Made by a program: the position numbers and the translations under genes
Assembly: GCF_001611555.1 (NCBI RefSeq)
Contig: NZ_LSGP01000017.1
Span: forward strand, 496,001-560,000
Reading direction: 5' to 3'
DNA: 64,000 nucleotides
Source: Anaerosporomusa subterranea
GTDB taxonomy: Bacteria > Bacillota > Negativicutes > Sporomusales > Acetonemataceae
Notes under the pieces: model-generated
Seen by the model: only the letters and a program-made list of their open reading frames with translations
Databases searched by the model: none
Told to the model about the DNA's origin: nothing
Part shown: one piece after another, positions 54,244 through 62,244 of the stretch
Numbering within the stretch: position 1 is the stretch's first letter
Layout: every line of letters begins with the position of its first letter

Positions 54244-55215
54244 ATGTCCAATATTCTCGAACAAGCTAAAACCGTCCTCACCATCGAGGCTGAGGCAGTC
54301 ACTGCGCTCATACCGCGGATTAATGGGCAGTTTTCTGCTGCCATTGATATGATTATAGCCTGCCAGGGGCGGGTTGTTGTCACCGGCATGGGCAAGTCTG
54401 GCATTATCGGCAGGAAGCTTAACGCGACACTCGCCAGCACTGGCACGCCGTCGCTGTTTCTCCACCCTGCTGAGGGCATTCATGGCGATTTAGGCATGGT
54501 GACTGCCAGTGATGTTGTCATCGCGATCTCTAACAGTGGCGAGACGTCAGAACTGCTGGCGATTCTGCCCTCTATAAAACGAATCGGCGCGCCGATCATC
54601 GCTTTTTGCGGTCGCGACCAATCTACTTTGGCTAAACATGCCGATGTAGTTCTCGACATCTCTGTAGAAAAAGAAGCCTGCCCGCTGGGGCTCGCGCCGA
54701 CTGCCAGCACCACCGCGACCCTCGCCATGGGCGATGCTCTGGCTATTGCGCTGTTATCAGCCCGCAAGTTCCGGCCTGAGGACTTTGCTGTATTTCATCC
54801 AGGCGGCGCTTTAGGCCGTAAGCTCCTGCTGACAGTCGAAGCTGTCATGCACCAAGGCGAAGACAATCCACTTATTACACTCGATAAAACTGTCAAAGAA
54901 GCGCTATTTGTTATCACGGAGAAAGGTCTTGGCGCAACAACCGTTGTTGATGGCGGCAAATTAGTCGGCCTGATTACCGATGGCGATATTCGCCGCGGTC
55001 TGGAAAAAGGCCACGAATTTCTCGACAAACCGGTCGCTTCACTGATGACGAAGATGCCGCGCACCATTACTCCCGACCGACTGGCGGCAGAGGCGCTTCG
55101 GATCATGGAAAACAACAAGCCGCGTCCGGTCACCGTGCTGCCGGTAGTAGACAAAGAGTTCCAGGCGATTGGTATGATTCACCTTACTGACTTATTGCGC
55201 CAAGGAGTGGTATAA
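54244..55215 (+). CDS. kdsD: Arabinose-5-phosphate isomerase KdsD
   Basis: KdsD converts ribulose 5-phosphate to arabinose 5-phosphate, the first step to Kdo. The 323-residue protein has an N-terminal SIS domain (VVVTGMGKSGIIGRKLNATL, HGDLGMVTASDVVIAISNSG, ACPLGLAPTASTTATLAMGD) and two C-terminal CBS domains (VMHQGEDNPLITLDKTVKEA and SLMTKMPRTITPDRLAAEAL). ATG 54244 follows GGGAGG. An in-frame extension from 54196 would use repeat DNA. The stop overlaps the start of kdsC by one base. Confidence 0.97.
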   Translation: MSNILEQAKTVLTIEAEAVTALIPRINGQFSAAIDMIIACQGRVVVTGMGKSGIIGRKLNATLASTGTPSLFLHPAEGIHGDLGMVTASDVVIAISNSGETSELLAILPSIKRIGAPIIAFCGRDQSTLAKHADVVLDISVEKEACPLGLAPTASTTATLAMGDALAIALLSARKFRPEDFAVFHPGGALGRKLLLTVEAVMHQGEDNPLITLDKTVKEALFVITEKGLGATTVVDGGKLVGLITDGDIRRGLEKGHEFLDKPVASLMTKMPRTITPDRLAAEALRIMENNKPRPVTVLPVVDKEFQAIGMIHLTDLLRQGVV

Positions 55216-55760
55216 TGGATAGAGTAGACCGCGCCCGCCAAATCCGGCTATTGGTTTTGGACGTGGACGGAGTACTGACAAATAACCAGCTGATCTTTGG
55301 TAATGACGGCGAAATCCTTAAAGTATTTCACTCACAGGATGGTCTCGGCATTGCGGCAGCGCATAAAGCCGGTCTTAAAACAGCTATCATTACCGGACGT
55401 AACAGCGAAATGGTTCGTCGCCGCGGTGAAGAACTGAAAATCGGCGACCTCTATCAAGGTAGCATGGACAAAGTGTCTGCTCTAAACGAACTGCTCAGCA
55501 AACACAGACTAACACTTGATAACATTGCCTATGTCGGCGACGATCTCAACGACCTGCCTGTTCTGTCACGCGCCGGCCTCGCCTGCGCGGTGGCCAACGC
55601 CGTACCTGAAGTCAAAGCCGCAGCCCACTACATCGCTAGCCACGAAGGCGGTCGCGGCGCAGTGCGCGAGATCATTGAATACATCCTCAAAGCCCAGGAC
55701 AAATGGGATTGGGTAGTGGAACAATACATGGCCGTGGGGCCAATAGAGACCCAGCAGTAG
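55215..55760 (+). CDS. kdsC: Kdo-8-phosphate phosphatase KdsC
   Basis: KdsC is a HAD-family phosphatase that releases free Kdo. The 181-residue protein has the nucleophile motif LLVLDVDGVLTNNQLIFGND, motif II AIITGRNSEMVRRRGEELK and motif IV YVGDDLNDLPVLSRAGLACA. The C-terminal tail (HEGGRGAVREIIEYILK) covers the neighbour active site in family tetramers. ATG 55215 overlaps the kdsD stop (TAATG), so translation is coupled. Confidence 0.96.
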   Translation: MDRVDRARQIRLLVLDVDGVLTNNQLIFGNDGEILKVFHSQDGLGIAAAHKAGLKTAIITGRNSEMVRRRGEELKIGDLYQGSMDKVSALNELLSKHRLTLDNIAYVGDDLNDLPVLSRAGLACAVANAVPEVKAAAHYIASHEGGRGAVREIIEYILKAQDKWDWVVEQYMAVGPIETQQ

Positions 55761-55764
55761 CGGT

Positions 55765-55880
55765 TGAACGCGAACCGCAGAATACGCAGAGTTGTGCAGA
55801 GGGTTACGTATTTTATAATAATAAATAGGTCATCCCTCCATGAGCCCTCTGCGATCTCAGCGTACTCTGCGGTTAACGTC
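55765..55880. repeat. Family B fold-back repeat, copy 10
   Basis: Left arm GAACGCGAACCGCAGAATAC, then GCAGAGTTGTGCAGAGGG. Right arm GAGCCCTCTGCGATCTCAGC, then GTACTCTGCGGTTAACG. The centre ATTTTATAATAATAAATAGG is nearly the same as in copy 11, more conserved than the arms. Confidence 0.8.
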
Positions 55881-55887
55881 GAACCTT

Positions 55888-55930
55888 CTTCCCCTCTGGA
55901 GAGGGGTGGCGCGTAGCGCCGGGGTGTGTC
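55888..55930. repeat. CCCCTCTGGAGAGGGG/GGCGC...GCGCC repeat
   Basis: CCCCTCTGGAGAGGGG (55891-55906) is a perfect palindrome followed by the hairpin GGCGCGTAGCGCC and GGGGTGTGTCG. This two-hairpin unit resembles short repeats seen in many unrelated genomes. One copy in the window. Confidence 0.7.
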
Positions 55931-55972
55931 GTGTTCCGCCACCAATCATAGATAGAGAGGAGGGGCTAATCA

Positions 55973-56866
55973 ATGCAATACTGGATATTAAAAACAATCA
56001 GCCGCATACTATGCCTCCTCCCGTACTGCCTTCTGCTGAGCTTAGGGAAAGGACTGGGTCGCCTATACTACCTGCTGGCCAAATCGCAGCGGAAATTAGC
56101 CCTGACGCAGATCCAGGAACGGATGAACCTGTCGCCAGAGGAAGCAGAGAAGACTATTCGTCAGTTGTTTATCAACTTGGCGCAAACATTTCTCGAAATT
56201 ATGTATATGCCCAGATTGAATAAGACAACGATTAATAACTACGTAGACATTGAGAACCGTCACTATCTTGACGCAGCCATGGCTGAAGGCAAAGGTATTG
56301 CCATCCTCGCAGCCCACTTCGGTAATTGGGAGTGGCTGGGGGCGGGTTTAGCATTGAATGGTTACCCGTTGGCTGCTGTTTTCAAAGGCCAGCCCAATGA
56401 TCAACATACTCGTTTGCTTACTGAATACCGCCAGCATGTGGGAATGGAAGTGTATGCTAAAGGTGGCAACGAAGTGCTTGGCCTTGTCAAGGCCTTTAAG
56501 CGCGGCCAAGCTGTAGGTCTTATTTCCGACCAAAACGCCGGTAAAACCGGAATCACCCTCGACTTTTTTGGCAAACCGTCATCTACCCACAGCGGCATCA
56601 GCGTTTTTGCCGCCAAGCTAGGCTGTCCTGTAGTACCTATCTTTATTGTCAGACGCCCAGAAGGCGGTCATCGTATTTTGGTTCAACCGCCGCATCACTT
56701 TGAACACACCGGCCATCAGGCTGAAGACATAACTGCATTTACCGCTAAGATGAGCAAGATTATAGAAGACATCATTCGCCAATATCCAGATCATTGGATC
56801 TGGTTCCACAAACGTTGGCGTGACCCGCATCACGGCCGAGCCGCGAGTGGAGGTGATATGCAATGA
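55973..56866 (+). CDS. lpxL: Lipid A late acyltransferase, second copy (LpxL/HtrB family)
   Basis: The 297-residue protein is a paralogue of the product at 37925-38797. It has an N-terminal membrane segment (about 5-25), the HX4E motif in AAHFGNWEWLG, then AAVFKGQPND, GLISDQNAGKTGITLDFFGK, THSGISVFAAKLGCPVVPIF and HWIWFHKRWRDPHHG. The first copy has HSGNWEMM and a different substrate pocket, so the two probably add different secondary acyl chains. ATG 55973 follows GAGGAGGGG. Its stop overlaps lptC by 4 bases (ATGA). Confidence 0.93.
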   Translation: MQYWILKTISRILCLLPYCLLLSLGKGLGRLYYLLAKSQRKLALTQIQERMNLSPEEAEKTIRQLFINLAQTFLEIMYMPRLNKTTINNYVDIENRHYLDAAMAEGKGIAILAAHFGNWEWLGAGLALNGYPLAAVFKGQPNDQHTRLLTEYRQHVGMEVYAKGGNEVLGLVKAFKRGQAVGLISDQNAGKTGITLDFFGKPSSTHSGISVFAAKLGCPVVPIFIVRRPEGGHRILVQPPHHFEHTGHQAEDITAFTAKMSKIIEDIIRQYPDHWIWFHKRWRDPHHGRAASGGDMQ

Positions 56867-57420
56867 ACAAACGAACCGCCCTTGTATATGCCTTGGTAGG
56901 TCTATTCTTACTAGGCTGTCTGTATTATTTTTTCCGAGAAGAGACCATCGCTCCTGAGGCTTCCGGTCCACAGAATCCGTCTAAACGAGAAATATCGTTT
57001 GAAAAGACGGACCTGGTGGAGGAAAAAGACGGTAAGCGTCTCTGGGAGTTCAGCGCTGAAACGGCTACTGTAGATGAAACGACAAAAAAGATATACTTAA
57101 CCAATGTCAAAGGGACCTTTTACCGCGACGATGGCAGTTCTGTTACTATGATTGCCCATAAGGGAGTTGCTGACACAGTCAGCAAAGAAGTTTTCCTAGA
57201 AGGTGAAGTGTCGGCGGTTTCGGCAAACGATGGTGCAACCTTCACCGCTCCACAAGTGCGTTGGGCCGGCCAGCTCCGCTGGTTCTTTGCTGACGGCGGT
57301 GTCAAACTCACTAAACAGGGCACTGTTATAACTGGTGATAAACTCGAAAGTGATGTCGATATGGAAAAAGTTAAAGTTCGCGGCAATGCAAAAGTCGTGA
57401 GCGGAGGGGGTGCCCTATGA
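56863..57420 (+). CDS. lptC: LPS export protein LptC
   Basis: LptC links the inner-membrane LptBFG complex to the periplasmic LptA bridge. The 185-residue protein has one N-terminal transmembrane helix (about 7-24, VYALVGLFLLGCLYYFF) and a beta-jellyroll periplasmic domain. Characteristic pieces are DGKRLWEFSAETATVDETTK, GTFYRDDGSSVTMIAHKGVA and QGTVITGDKLESDVDMEKVK. It overlaps both neighbours by 4 bases, so lpxL-lptC-lptA are tightly coupled. Confidence 0.92.
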   Translation: MNKRTALVYALVGLFLLGCLYYFFREETIAPEASGPQNPSKREISFEKTDLVEEKDGKRLWEFSAETATVDETTKKIYLTNVKGTFYRDDGSSVTMIAHKGVADTVSKEVFLEGEVSAVSANDGATFTAPQVRWAGQLRWFFADGGVKLTKQGTVITGDKLESDVDMEKVKVRGNAKVVSGGGAL

Positions 57421-58151
57421 AAAATAACCGATTGACTGTAGTAGGTCTGATTGTACTCACACTATTCAGTCTAACCACAGGCCTGCAAGCAAAAGCGACA
57501 GAACCGTTTCGTCTGGAAGCGGATGTCATTGACTACAACTCAAAGACCGGTCAGATGGTGGCCTCTGGCGCAAACGGCGTCAAACTGATTCAAGGTACTT
57601 TGACCCTAACCGGTTTAAAAGCTGATTATAATGCCAAAACCCAGGCAGGAATCATGACCGGTGGTGTCAAAGGCATTCAAGACAATATGACCTTAACGGC
57701 AGATCAAGTGGAAAGCCTGGAAGGCAACAAGCAAATGATCGCCACCGGCGACGTGGTATTGGTAAATGGCGCTGATCGCCTAACTGCCCCCAAGGTTGAT
57801 TATTTCAGCGACCGACAGTTAGCTGTTGTCGAAAAAGACGCAAAACTGGTCAACGCTGATGGCACCATCACCGCAGACCGGATGGAGACATTTTTCCAGG
57901 AAAAGCGCTCAGTCGCTCAAGGTAATGTCAAGATTAACAGCGAACAGCGCAAGCTGCAGGCCAGCTCCGACCATGCCGTCTATTATGGAGCTAAGCCGGG
58001 AGAACAAGGGAAAATCGTGCTTACAGGCAATGCCCACGCCGTCCAGGACGGGAACACTATTGTTGGTCAAACCCTCACCCTGTATATGGATGACAAAGCA
58101 GTAGACGCTACCGGCCGGACGAAAATCGTCATCGCGCCGACCAGCAAGTAA
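57417..58151 (+). CDS. lptA: LPS export bridge protein LptA (OstA-like)
   Basis: LptA forms the periplasmic bridge that carries LPS to the outer membrane. The 244-residue protein has a signal peptide (cleavage near GLQAKATEP) and two or three OstA-type repeats: FRLEADVIDYNSKTGQMVAS, MTLTADQVESLEGNKQMIAT and GTITADRMETFFQEKRSVAQ. It is longer than E. coli LptA (about 185). The gene overlaps lptC by 4 bases and lptB follows after 23 bases. Confidence 0.93.
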   Translation: MKNNRLTVVGLIVLTLFSLTTGLQAKATEPFRLEADVIDYNSKTGQMVASGANGVKLIQGTLTLTGLKADYNAKTQAGIMTGGVKGIQDNMTLTADQVESLEGNKQMIATGDVVLVNGADRLTAPKVDYFSDRQLAVVEKDAKLVNADGTITADRMETFFQEKRSVAQGNVKINSEQRKLQASSDHAVYYGAKPGEQGKIVLTGNAHAVQDGNTIVGQTLTLYMDDKAVDATGRTKIVIAPTSK

Positions 58152-58174
58152 CCGCGAAAGGCGGCACAGTATAG

Positions 58175-58894
58175 ATGTATATTGAAACTCAAAACCTGGT
58201 TAAAACATTTAAAGAACGTAATGTCGTCGATGGCGTCAGCTTGCGGGTTGACCAGGGCAGCATCGTCGGCTTATTAGGTCCGAACGGCGCCGGTAAGACC
58301 ACAACTTTTTATATGATTGTCGGTCTGGAGCAGCCTAATGCAGGCAAAGTCTTCGTCAATGGCGAAGATATTACCAATTTGCCGATGTATCGCCGTTCAC
58401 GCTATGGCATCGGTTATCTGCCACAGGAAGCATCAGTATTTCGCAAACTGAGCGTACAAGATAACCTGCTGGCTATTCTTGAGACCACTACATTGACGAA
58501 AGCCGAGCAGCATGATAAAATGGAAAGCTTGCTGGCTGAATTCAAAATCACGCATGTACGTGATCGCATGGGCTCGATGCTATCAGGCGGCGAACGCCGC
58601 CGTGTTGAAATCGCCCGCAGCCTGGCCACTGAGCCGGCCTTCATCCTTCTTGATGAACCCTTTGCCGGCGTTGACCCGCTGGCGGTGGACGACATCCAAG
58701 GCATCATCAGTTACCTGAAAACCCGCGGTATCGGCATTCTGATCACAGACCACAATGTCCGCGAGACACTCAGTATCGTCGACAAAGCCTATATACTCAA
58801 CGAAGGCAAAATCCTTATCGCCGGCGATAGCGAAACCATCGCCAACAGCGACATCGCCAAAAAGTTCTATCTTGGGGAGAAGTTTTCGCTGTAA
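58175..58894 (+). CDS. lptB: LPS export ABC transporter ATPase LptB
   Basis: The 239-residue ATPase drives LPS extraction from the inner membrane. Walker A is [20 protein letters not shown]; the Q-loop region is [20 protein letters not shown]. The signature is [20 protein letters not shown], Walker [21 protein letters not shown] and the H-loop TDHNVRE. These closely follow the LptB pattern. Its permease partner is 59085-60173. Confidence 0.97.
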   Translation: MYIETQNLVKTFKERNVVDGVSLRVDQGSIVGLLGPNGAGKTTTFYMIVGLEQPNAGKVFVNGEDITNLPMYRRSRYGIGYLPQEASVFRKLSVQDNLLAILETTTLTKAEQHDKMESLLAEFKITHVRDRMGSMLSGGERRRVEIARSLATEPAFILLDEPFAGVDPLAVDDIQGIISYLKTRGIGILITDHNVRETLSIVDKAYILNEGKILIAGDSETIANSDIAKKFYLGEKFSL

Positions 58895-58902
58895 TTTACT
58901 CA

Positions 58903-59071
58903 TCAAGCCTCCTGCGGATTAGAAACAGAAATATGTTGCCGAGGCTGGGGAGATGCAAGCATAACAAGGCGCTCGCAGGGCCGGGACCGGAAGCGTACTG
59001 GAGGTACGCTGAGGATCACGGAACCAGGGCAACGCAGTTAGGCGCCGCATATCGCCAGCCGCAGGCTTGGG
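58903..59071. repeat. Family A-related fold-back element, copy 12
   Basis: The ends AAGCCTCCTGCGG and CCGCAGGCTTGGGAG pair. Inner parts include GGGCCGGGACCGGAAGCGTA and GGTACGCTGAGGATCACGGA, with a GCGCTCG/CAACGCAGTTAGGCGC region. The ends differ from other copies, so membership is by layout and the GTACGC core. Its right end provides the lptF ribosome binding site region GGGAG. Confidence 0.6.
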
Positions 59072-59084
59072 AGAAGAAAACTAC

Positions 59085-60173
59085 ATGCGTATATTAGATA
59101 AATACATTTTCAAAGAACTGCTCGGTCCATTCGTCTTTGGTGTTGGCGCTTTTTCAAGCATCTTCATCGGCGGCGGTACATTGTACCGCATCGCGCAGTA
59201 TATCACCCAATATGGTGCAGGTGTTGATATTGTCATCAAGCTATTTGTCTACAGCCTGCCGGAGATCATCGTGATGACCTTCCCGATGTCGATGCTGTTA
59301 GCTTCGCTCATGTCCTTTGGCCGACTTTCGTCCTCGAGCGAAATCATCGCCATGAAATCCGGCGGTATTAGCTTTTATCGGCTGACTGCGCCAGTCTTTG
59401 TCGCCGCGTTGGCTGTCAGCATCTTCTCCATGGTGTTCAGCGAGAAAGTCGTGCCACAGTCAAAAGCAGCTTACAACAATTTAGTACGTTATGAAATCGA
59501 AAAGAACACCAAGCCGCGCTCACAAGAACACATTGTTATTAAAGAAGTCGATCAGGGAAGTCTTGAACGTCTGACGTACGCCCGCCGTTTTGAGGAATCT
59601 GACAGCACGATGTATGGCATTACCATCCAAGAGTTTGAAGCAGATAAACTAGTTCGCGTCGAGAATGCTGAGAAAGCCATATGGCAAGGTAGTCAGTGGA
59701 TTATGCAAAACGGCGTCATCCACGATTTGTCCACCGAAGGAAAAGTTCAGCGCTCGCTGCAGTTTGATAAACAGATTATGCCGGTCGATAAAAATCCGCA
59801 AAGCATCTCTACTGCTCAAAAAAAAGCAGAGGAGATGAGCATCAGCGAATTAAAACAATACATTAAAACCCTTAAACGTGAATTCGTCAAATCTGGCAAA
59901 TACGAAACCGAGCTGCACCAGCGAATCACCATTCCGATGGCCAGCCTAGTCTTTGCCATGATCGGCGCGCCGCTCGGATTGCAGCCGCACCGTACCAGTT
60001 CCTCCATCGGCCTCGGACTCAGCATTATCATTATCTTCGCCTATTATACTGTCATGACAATATTTAATGCCCTTGGCCAAGGCGGCGCCATCTATCCCAT
60101 GCTCGCAGCCTGGATACCAAACCTGGCTGGGATCATCGCCGGAGTATTCTTGATTCGCAAAGCGTCGAGGTAA
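59085..60173 (+). CDS. lptF: LPS export permease of the LptF/LptG (YjgP/YjgQ) family
   Basis: The 362-residue inner-membrane protein has about six helices, three near the N-terminus (LLGPFVFGVGAFSSIFIGGG, IVMTFPMSMLLASLMSFGRL, APVFVAALAVSIFSMVFSEK) and three near the C-terminus (ITIPMASLVFAMIGAPLGLQ, GLGLSIIIIFAYYTVMTIFN, AAWIPNLAGIIAGVFLIRKA). A periplasmic domain lies between them. LptF and LptG form a heterodimer in Proteobacteria. Only one such gene is here, so it may work as a homodimer or pair with a gene elsewhere. I use ATG 59085 after GGGAG. Confidence 0.92.
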   Translation: MRILDKYIFKELLGPFVFGVGAFSSIFIGGGTLYRIAQYITQYGAGVDIVIKLFVYSLPEIIVMTFPMSMLLASLMSFGRLSSSSEIIAMKSGGISFYRLTAPVFVAALAVSIFSMVFSEKVVPQSKAAYNNLVRYEIEKNTKPRSQEHIVIKEVDQGSLERLTYARRFEESDSTMYGITIQEFEADKLVRVENAEKAIWQGSQWIMQNGVIHDLSTEGKVQRSLQFDKQIMPVDKNPQSISTAQKKAEEMSISELKQYIKTLKREFVKSGKYETELHQRITIPMASLVFAMIGAPLGLQPHRTSSSIGLGLSIIIIFAYYTVMTIFNALGQGGAIYPMLAAWIPNLAGIIAGVFLIRKASR

Positions 60174-60198
60174 ACGGGGACTTGGAATAGGCGGCTGC

Positions 60199-60327
60199 CT
60201 TAACCACAGAGTACGCAGAGTACGCTGAGGGTTCGCAGAGGGCTGCGTATTTTATAATAATAAATAGGTCATCCTCCGTTAACCCTCTGTGATCCTCTGT
60301 TAACTCTGCGTACTCCGCGGTTAACGT
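60199..60327. repeat. Family B fold-back repeat, copy 11
   Basis: Left arm CCTTAACCACAGAGTACGCA, then GAGTACGCTGAGGGTTCGCA. Right arm CCTCTGTGATCCTCTGTTAA, then CTCTGCGTACTCCGCGGTTA. The centre ATTTTATAATAATAAATAGG is shared with copy 10. Confidence 0.85.
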
Positions 60328-60395
60328 ACCCTAGCCTAGATCCCTCTGCGGTTCAAATTTCCGTTTTTACACTCGTTCTTAGGAGGTGTGTCTTC

Positions 60396-61649
60396 ATGTT
60401 CGGCATAGCATTAATCGTGGTTATCGTCATCATGGGTGGCGCTATTGCCTATATCGGTGACAAGCTTGGCACCAAAGTTGGCAAGAAGAAGCTGACTGTG
60501 TTTGGCTTGCGCCCGAAACACACCTCCATCTTGGTTACCATCATAACCGGCTTTCTGATCGCCGCAACTACCTTGGGCATTCTTACTCTGGTCTCTACCG
60601 ATGTTCGTACCGCTTTGTTCGGAATGGAAGCATTAAAAGCTGAGCTCGGCTCACTTAGTGAAGAAGTGTTCAAACAAAACGGCGAGCTCACCGTCAGTCG
60701 GGAGGCGCTTGAAGCCAAAACCAAGGAATACCTTGAACTGACCCAAAAAATCCAAGAAACCGCCAAGCAGCTTACCGACATTTCCCGCGAACTGGAAACC
60801 GTCGCGGCAGAGCGCGACCGCGCAGCTGCAGCCCTGGGTAAAATCCAGACAGACTATGCCGTCGCCAAGAACGACCTGGGCAAGGCGCAACAGGAAATCG
60901 ACGGTCTGGTTAAGACCAAACAACAGTTGGATCAGCGGGTGGCAGAGCTCAACAGCTCGAAAATAAAGCTGGAGGACGATGTCAAACGTCTCAACGACCT
61001 GACAACTAACCTCAAGCGCGGCATGCAGATTGTTCGTGAAGGTTCAATCGTCTTCCGCGCCGGTGAAGCGCTGGCAACCTCAGCCATCAGAGGCGGCGAA
61101 ACACGCGACGCCACCGCCAAAGCCCTTGGCGAACTCATTCTGCGGACCAATTTTGTTGTTCTCGACAAAATGGGCATGTCAGACAAACGGGTTGAAGCCC
61201 TATGGATATCTCAAACCGATTTTGATGAATTGGTCAATCTGCTTGACCGCTCCTCTGACGAATATGTTGTCCGCATCCTGGCGTCAGGCAATACCATCTA
61301 TGGCGAGCCTGTCATCGGCCAGTTTGAAGTTTTCCCCAACAACCTACTATATGCCAAAGATAAAGCTGTCTACAGCGAAACCATCACCGCACCGGATTCG
61401 CGCAAAGCCGAAGAAACGATGCTGCTGTTCCTGCAGAAAGTCAACGCCGAGGCCGTCCGCAAAGGCGTTCTGCCTGACCCGCTGCAAGGCACAGTCGGCG
61501 CCATCAGCGGCTCGCAACTCTTCGACGCCGTCAAACGACTGCAAGGCGTCCGTGGTCCTGTCACCCTCTCCGCTATCACCACCGACAACATCCACACCGT
61601 CGGCCCGCTCAAGATCAATATCGAAGTCAAACCTATGTTATCTAACTAA
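60396..61649 (+). CDS. DUF3084 coiled-coil membrane protein
   Basis: The 417-residue protein has two N-terminal transmembrane helices (about 3-21 and 46-67), with KVGKKKLTVFGLRPKHTSIL between them. A coiled coil of about 130 residues follows (about 85-215), then a mixed domain (GSIVFRAGEALATSAIRGGE, LILRTNFVVLDKMGMSD, RILASGNTIYGEPVIGQFEV, GTVGAISGSQLFDAVKRLQG). This is the pattern of DUF3084 proteins, common in cyanobacteria and diderm Firmicutes. The function is not known. It lies directly after the Lpt genes behind a family B repeat and so may be an envelope factor. ATG 60396 follows AGGAGGTG. Confidence 0.82.
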   Translation: MFGIALIVVIVIMGGAIAYIGDKLGTKVGKKKLTVFGLRPKHTSILVTIITGFLIAATTLGILTLVSTDVRTALFGMEALKAELGSLSEEVFKQNGELTVSREALEAKTKEYLELTQKIQETAKQLTDISRELETVAAERDRAAAALGKIQTDYAVAKNDLGKAQQEIDGLVKTKQQLDQRVAELNSSKIKLEDDVKRLNDLTTNLKRGMQIVREGSIVFRAGEALATSAIRGGETRDATAKALGELILRTNFVVLDKMGMSDKRVEALWISQTDFDELVNLLDRSSDEYVVRILASGNTIYGEPVIGQFEVFPNNLLYAKDKAVYSETITAPDSRKAEETMLLFLQKVNAEAVRKGVLPDPLQGTVGAISGSQLFDAVKRLQGVRGPVTLSAITTDNIHTVGPLKINIEVKPMLSN

Positions 61650-61678
61650 CCTCAAGCCAGCGGTGCCCCCGCTGGCGT

Positions 61679-61804
61679 CAGACCGTTGATAAACGCCCAT
61701 CTGCGTTGTTGCCCCCAAAATCCATTGCTTGCGTACCTGCGAACGTACGCGGCGCTGCTGGATTTTGGGGGCTGCCTAGTATCTGGGCATTTCTGAACGG
61801 TCTG
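61679..61804. repeat. Family A fold-back element, copy 13
   Basis: CAGACCGTT and AACGGTCTG are perfect ends. Next come AAACGCCCATCTGCG and ATCTGGGCATTTCT; the inner stem is GCCCCCAAAATCCA / TGGATTTTGGGGGC, with GCGTAC and GTACGC in the middle. It is one of the most regular copies in the window. The 595-bp gap that follows also holds about 230 bp of AT-rich DNA (61860-62090) in which I see nothing. Confidence 0.9.
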
Positions 61805-62097
61805 GGAACGAGGTTTCTTGTTGCGCTAAAACGCTTTTGTCTTTCCTTATGCCGAGTTAAGTAGCGACCTATGCTGAAATATGGTAAAGTGTAAATAAGC
61901 AGACTTGGCAGTCGTTAGTCAATGATTCCCTAATACTCTAGAATAGTAGAAAAGATTTATTATAAGTATTTAGAAAATTTTCAATTAATAGAATTTTATA
62001 ATCCGCAATGTTTCAGCCCATTGAAACGAATCCTGTATTCCTATCGTTGCCACTCCGTCCCCAGTATCCGTATTTCGTACATATTAAACCGTTCCTA

Positions 62098-62217
62098 GGG
62101 CGGTCAGACGGGTCCAGATACTAGGCAGACTCGGAGACCCAGCCGCGCCGCGTACGCGGGGTACGCAAGCAATGGGTTTCCGGGGATAACAACGCAGATG
62201 GGCCCGTATCACCGCCC
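62098..62217. repeat. Family A fold-back element, copy 14
   Basis: The ends GGGCGGTCAGACGGGTCCAG and GATGGGCCCGTATCACCGCC pair, including compensating changes relative to other copies (CGGTC/ACCG in place of CGTTC/AGCG). The inner stem has GACCCAGCCGCG and GCAATGGGTTTC. Confidence 0.85.
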
Positions 62218-62244
62218 GATAAGATCCGCACGAGGTGATAAGAA

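Noticed and set aside
55628-55945. Reverse-strand ORF with [10 protein letters not shown]
   Set aside because: This is the usual false peptide made by family B repeats, overlapping kdsC antisense; no ribosome binding site.
61860-62090. Hidden RNA gene in the AT-rich gap before the kinase
   Set aside because: I found no tRNA-like cloverleaf, riboswitch core or hairpin of note by eye; a covariance search would be needed to say more.
3633-62217. CRISPR array or insertion sequence as explanation of the repeats
   Set aside because: The repeats are dispersed, not in tandem with regular spacers, and no transposase, cas gene or intact IS is coded in the window.
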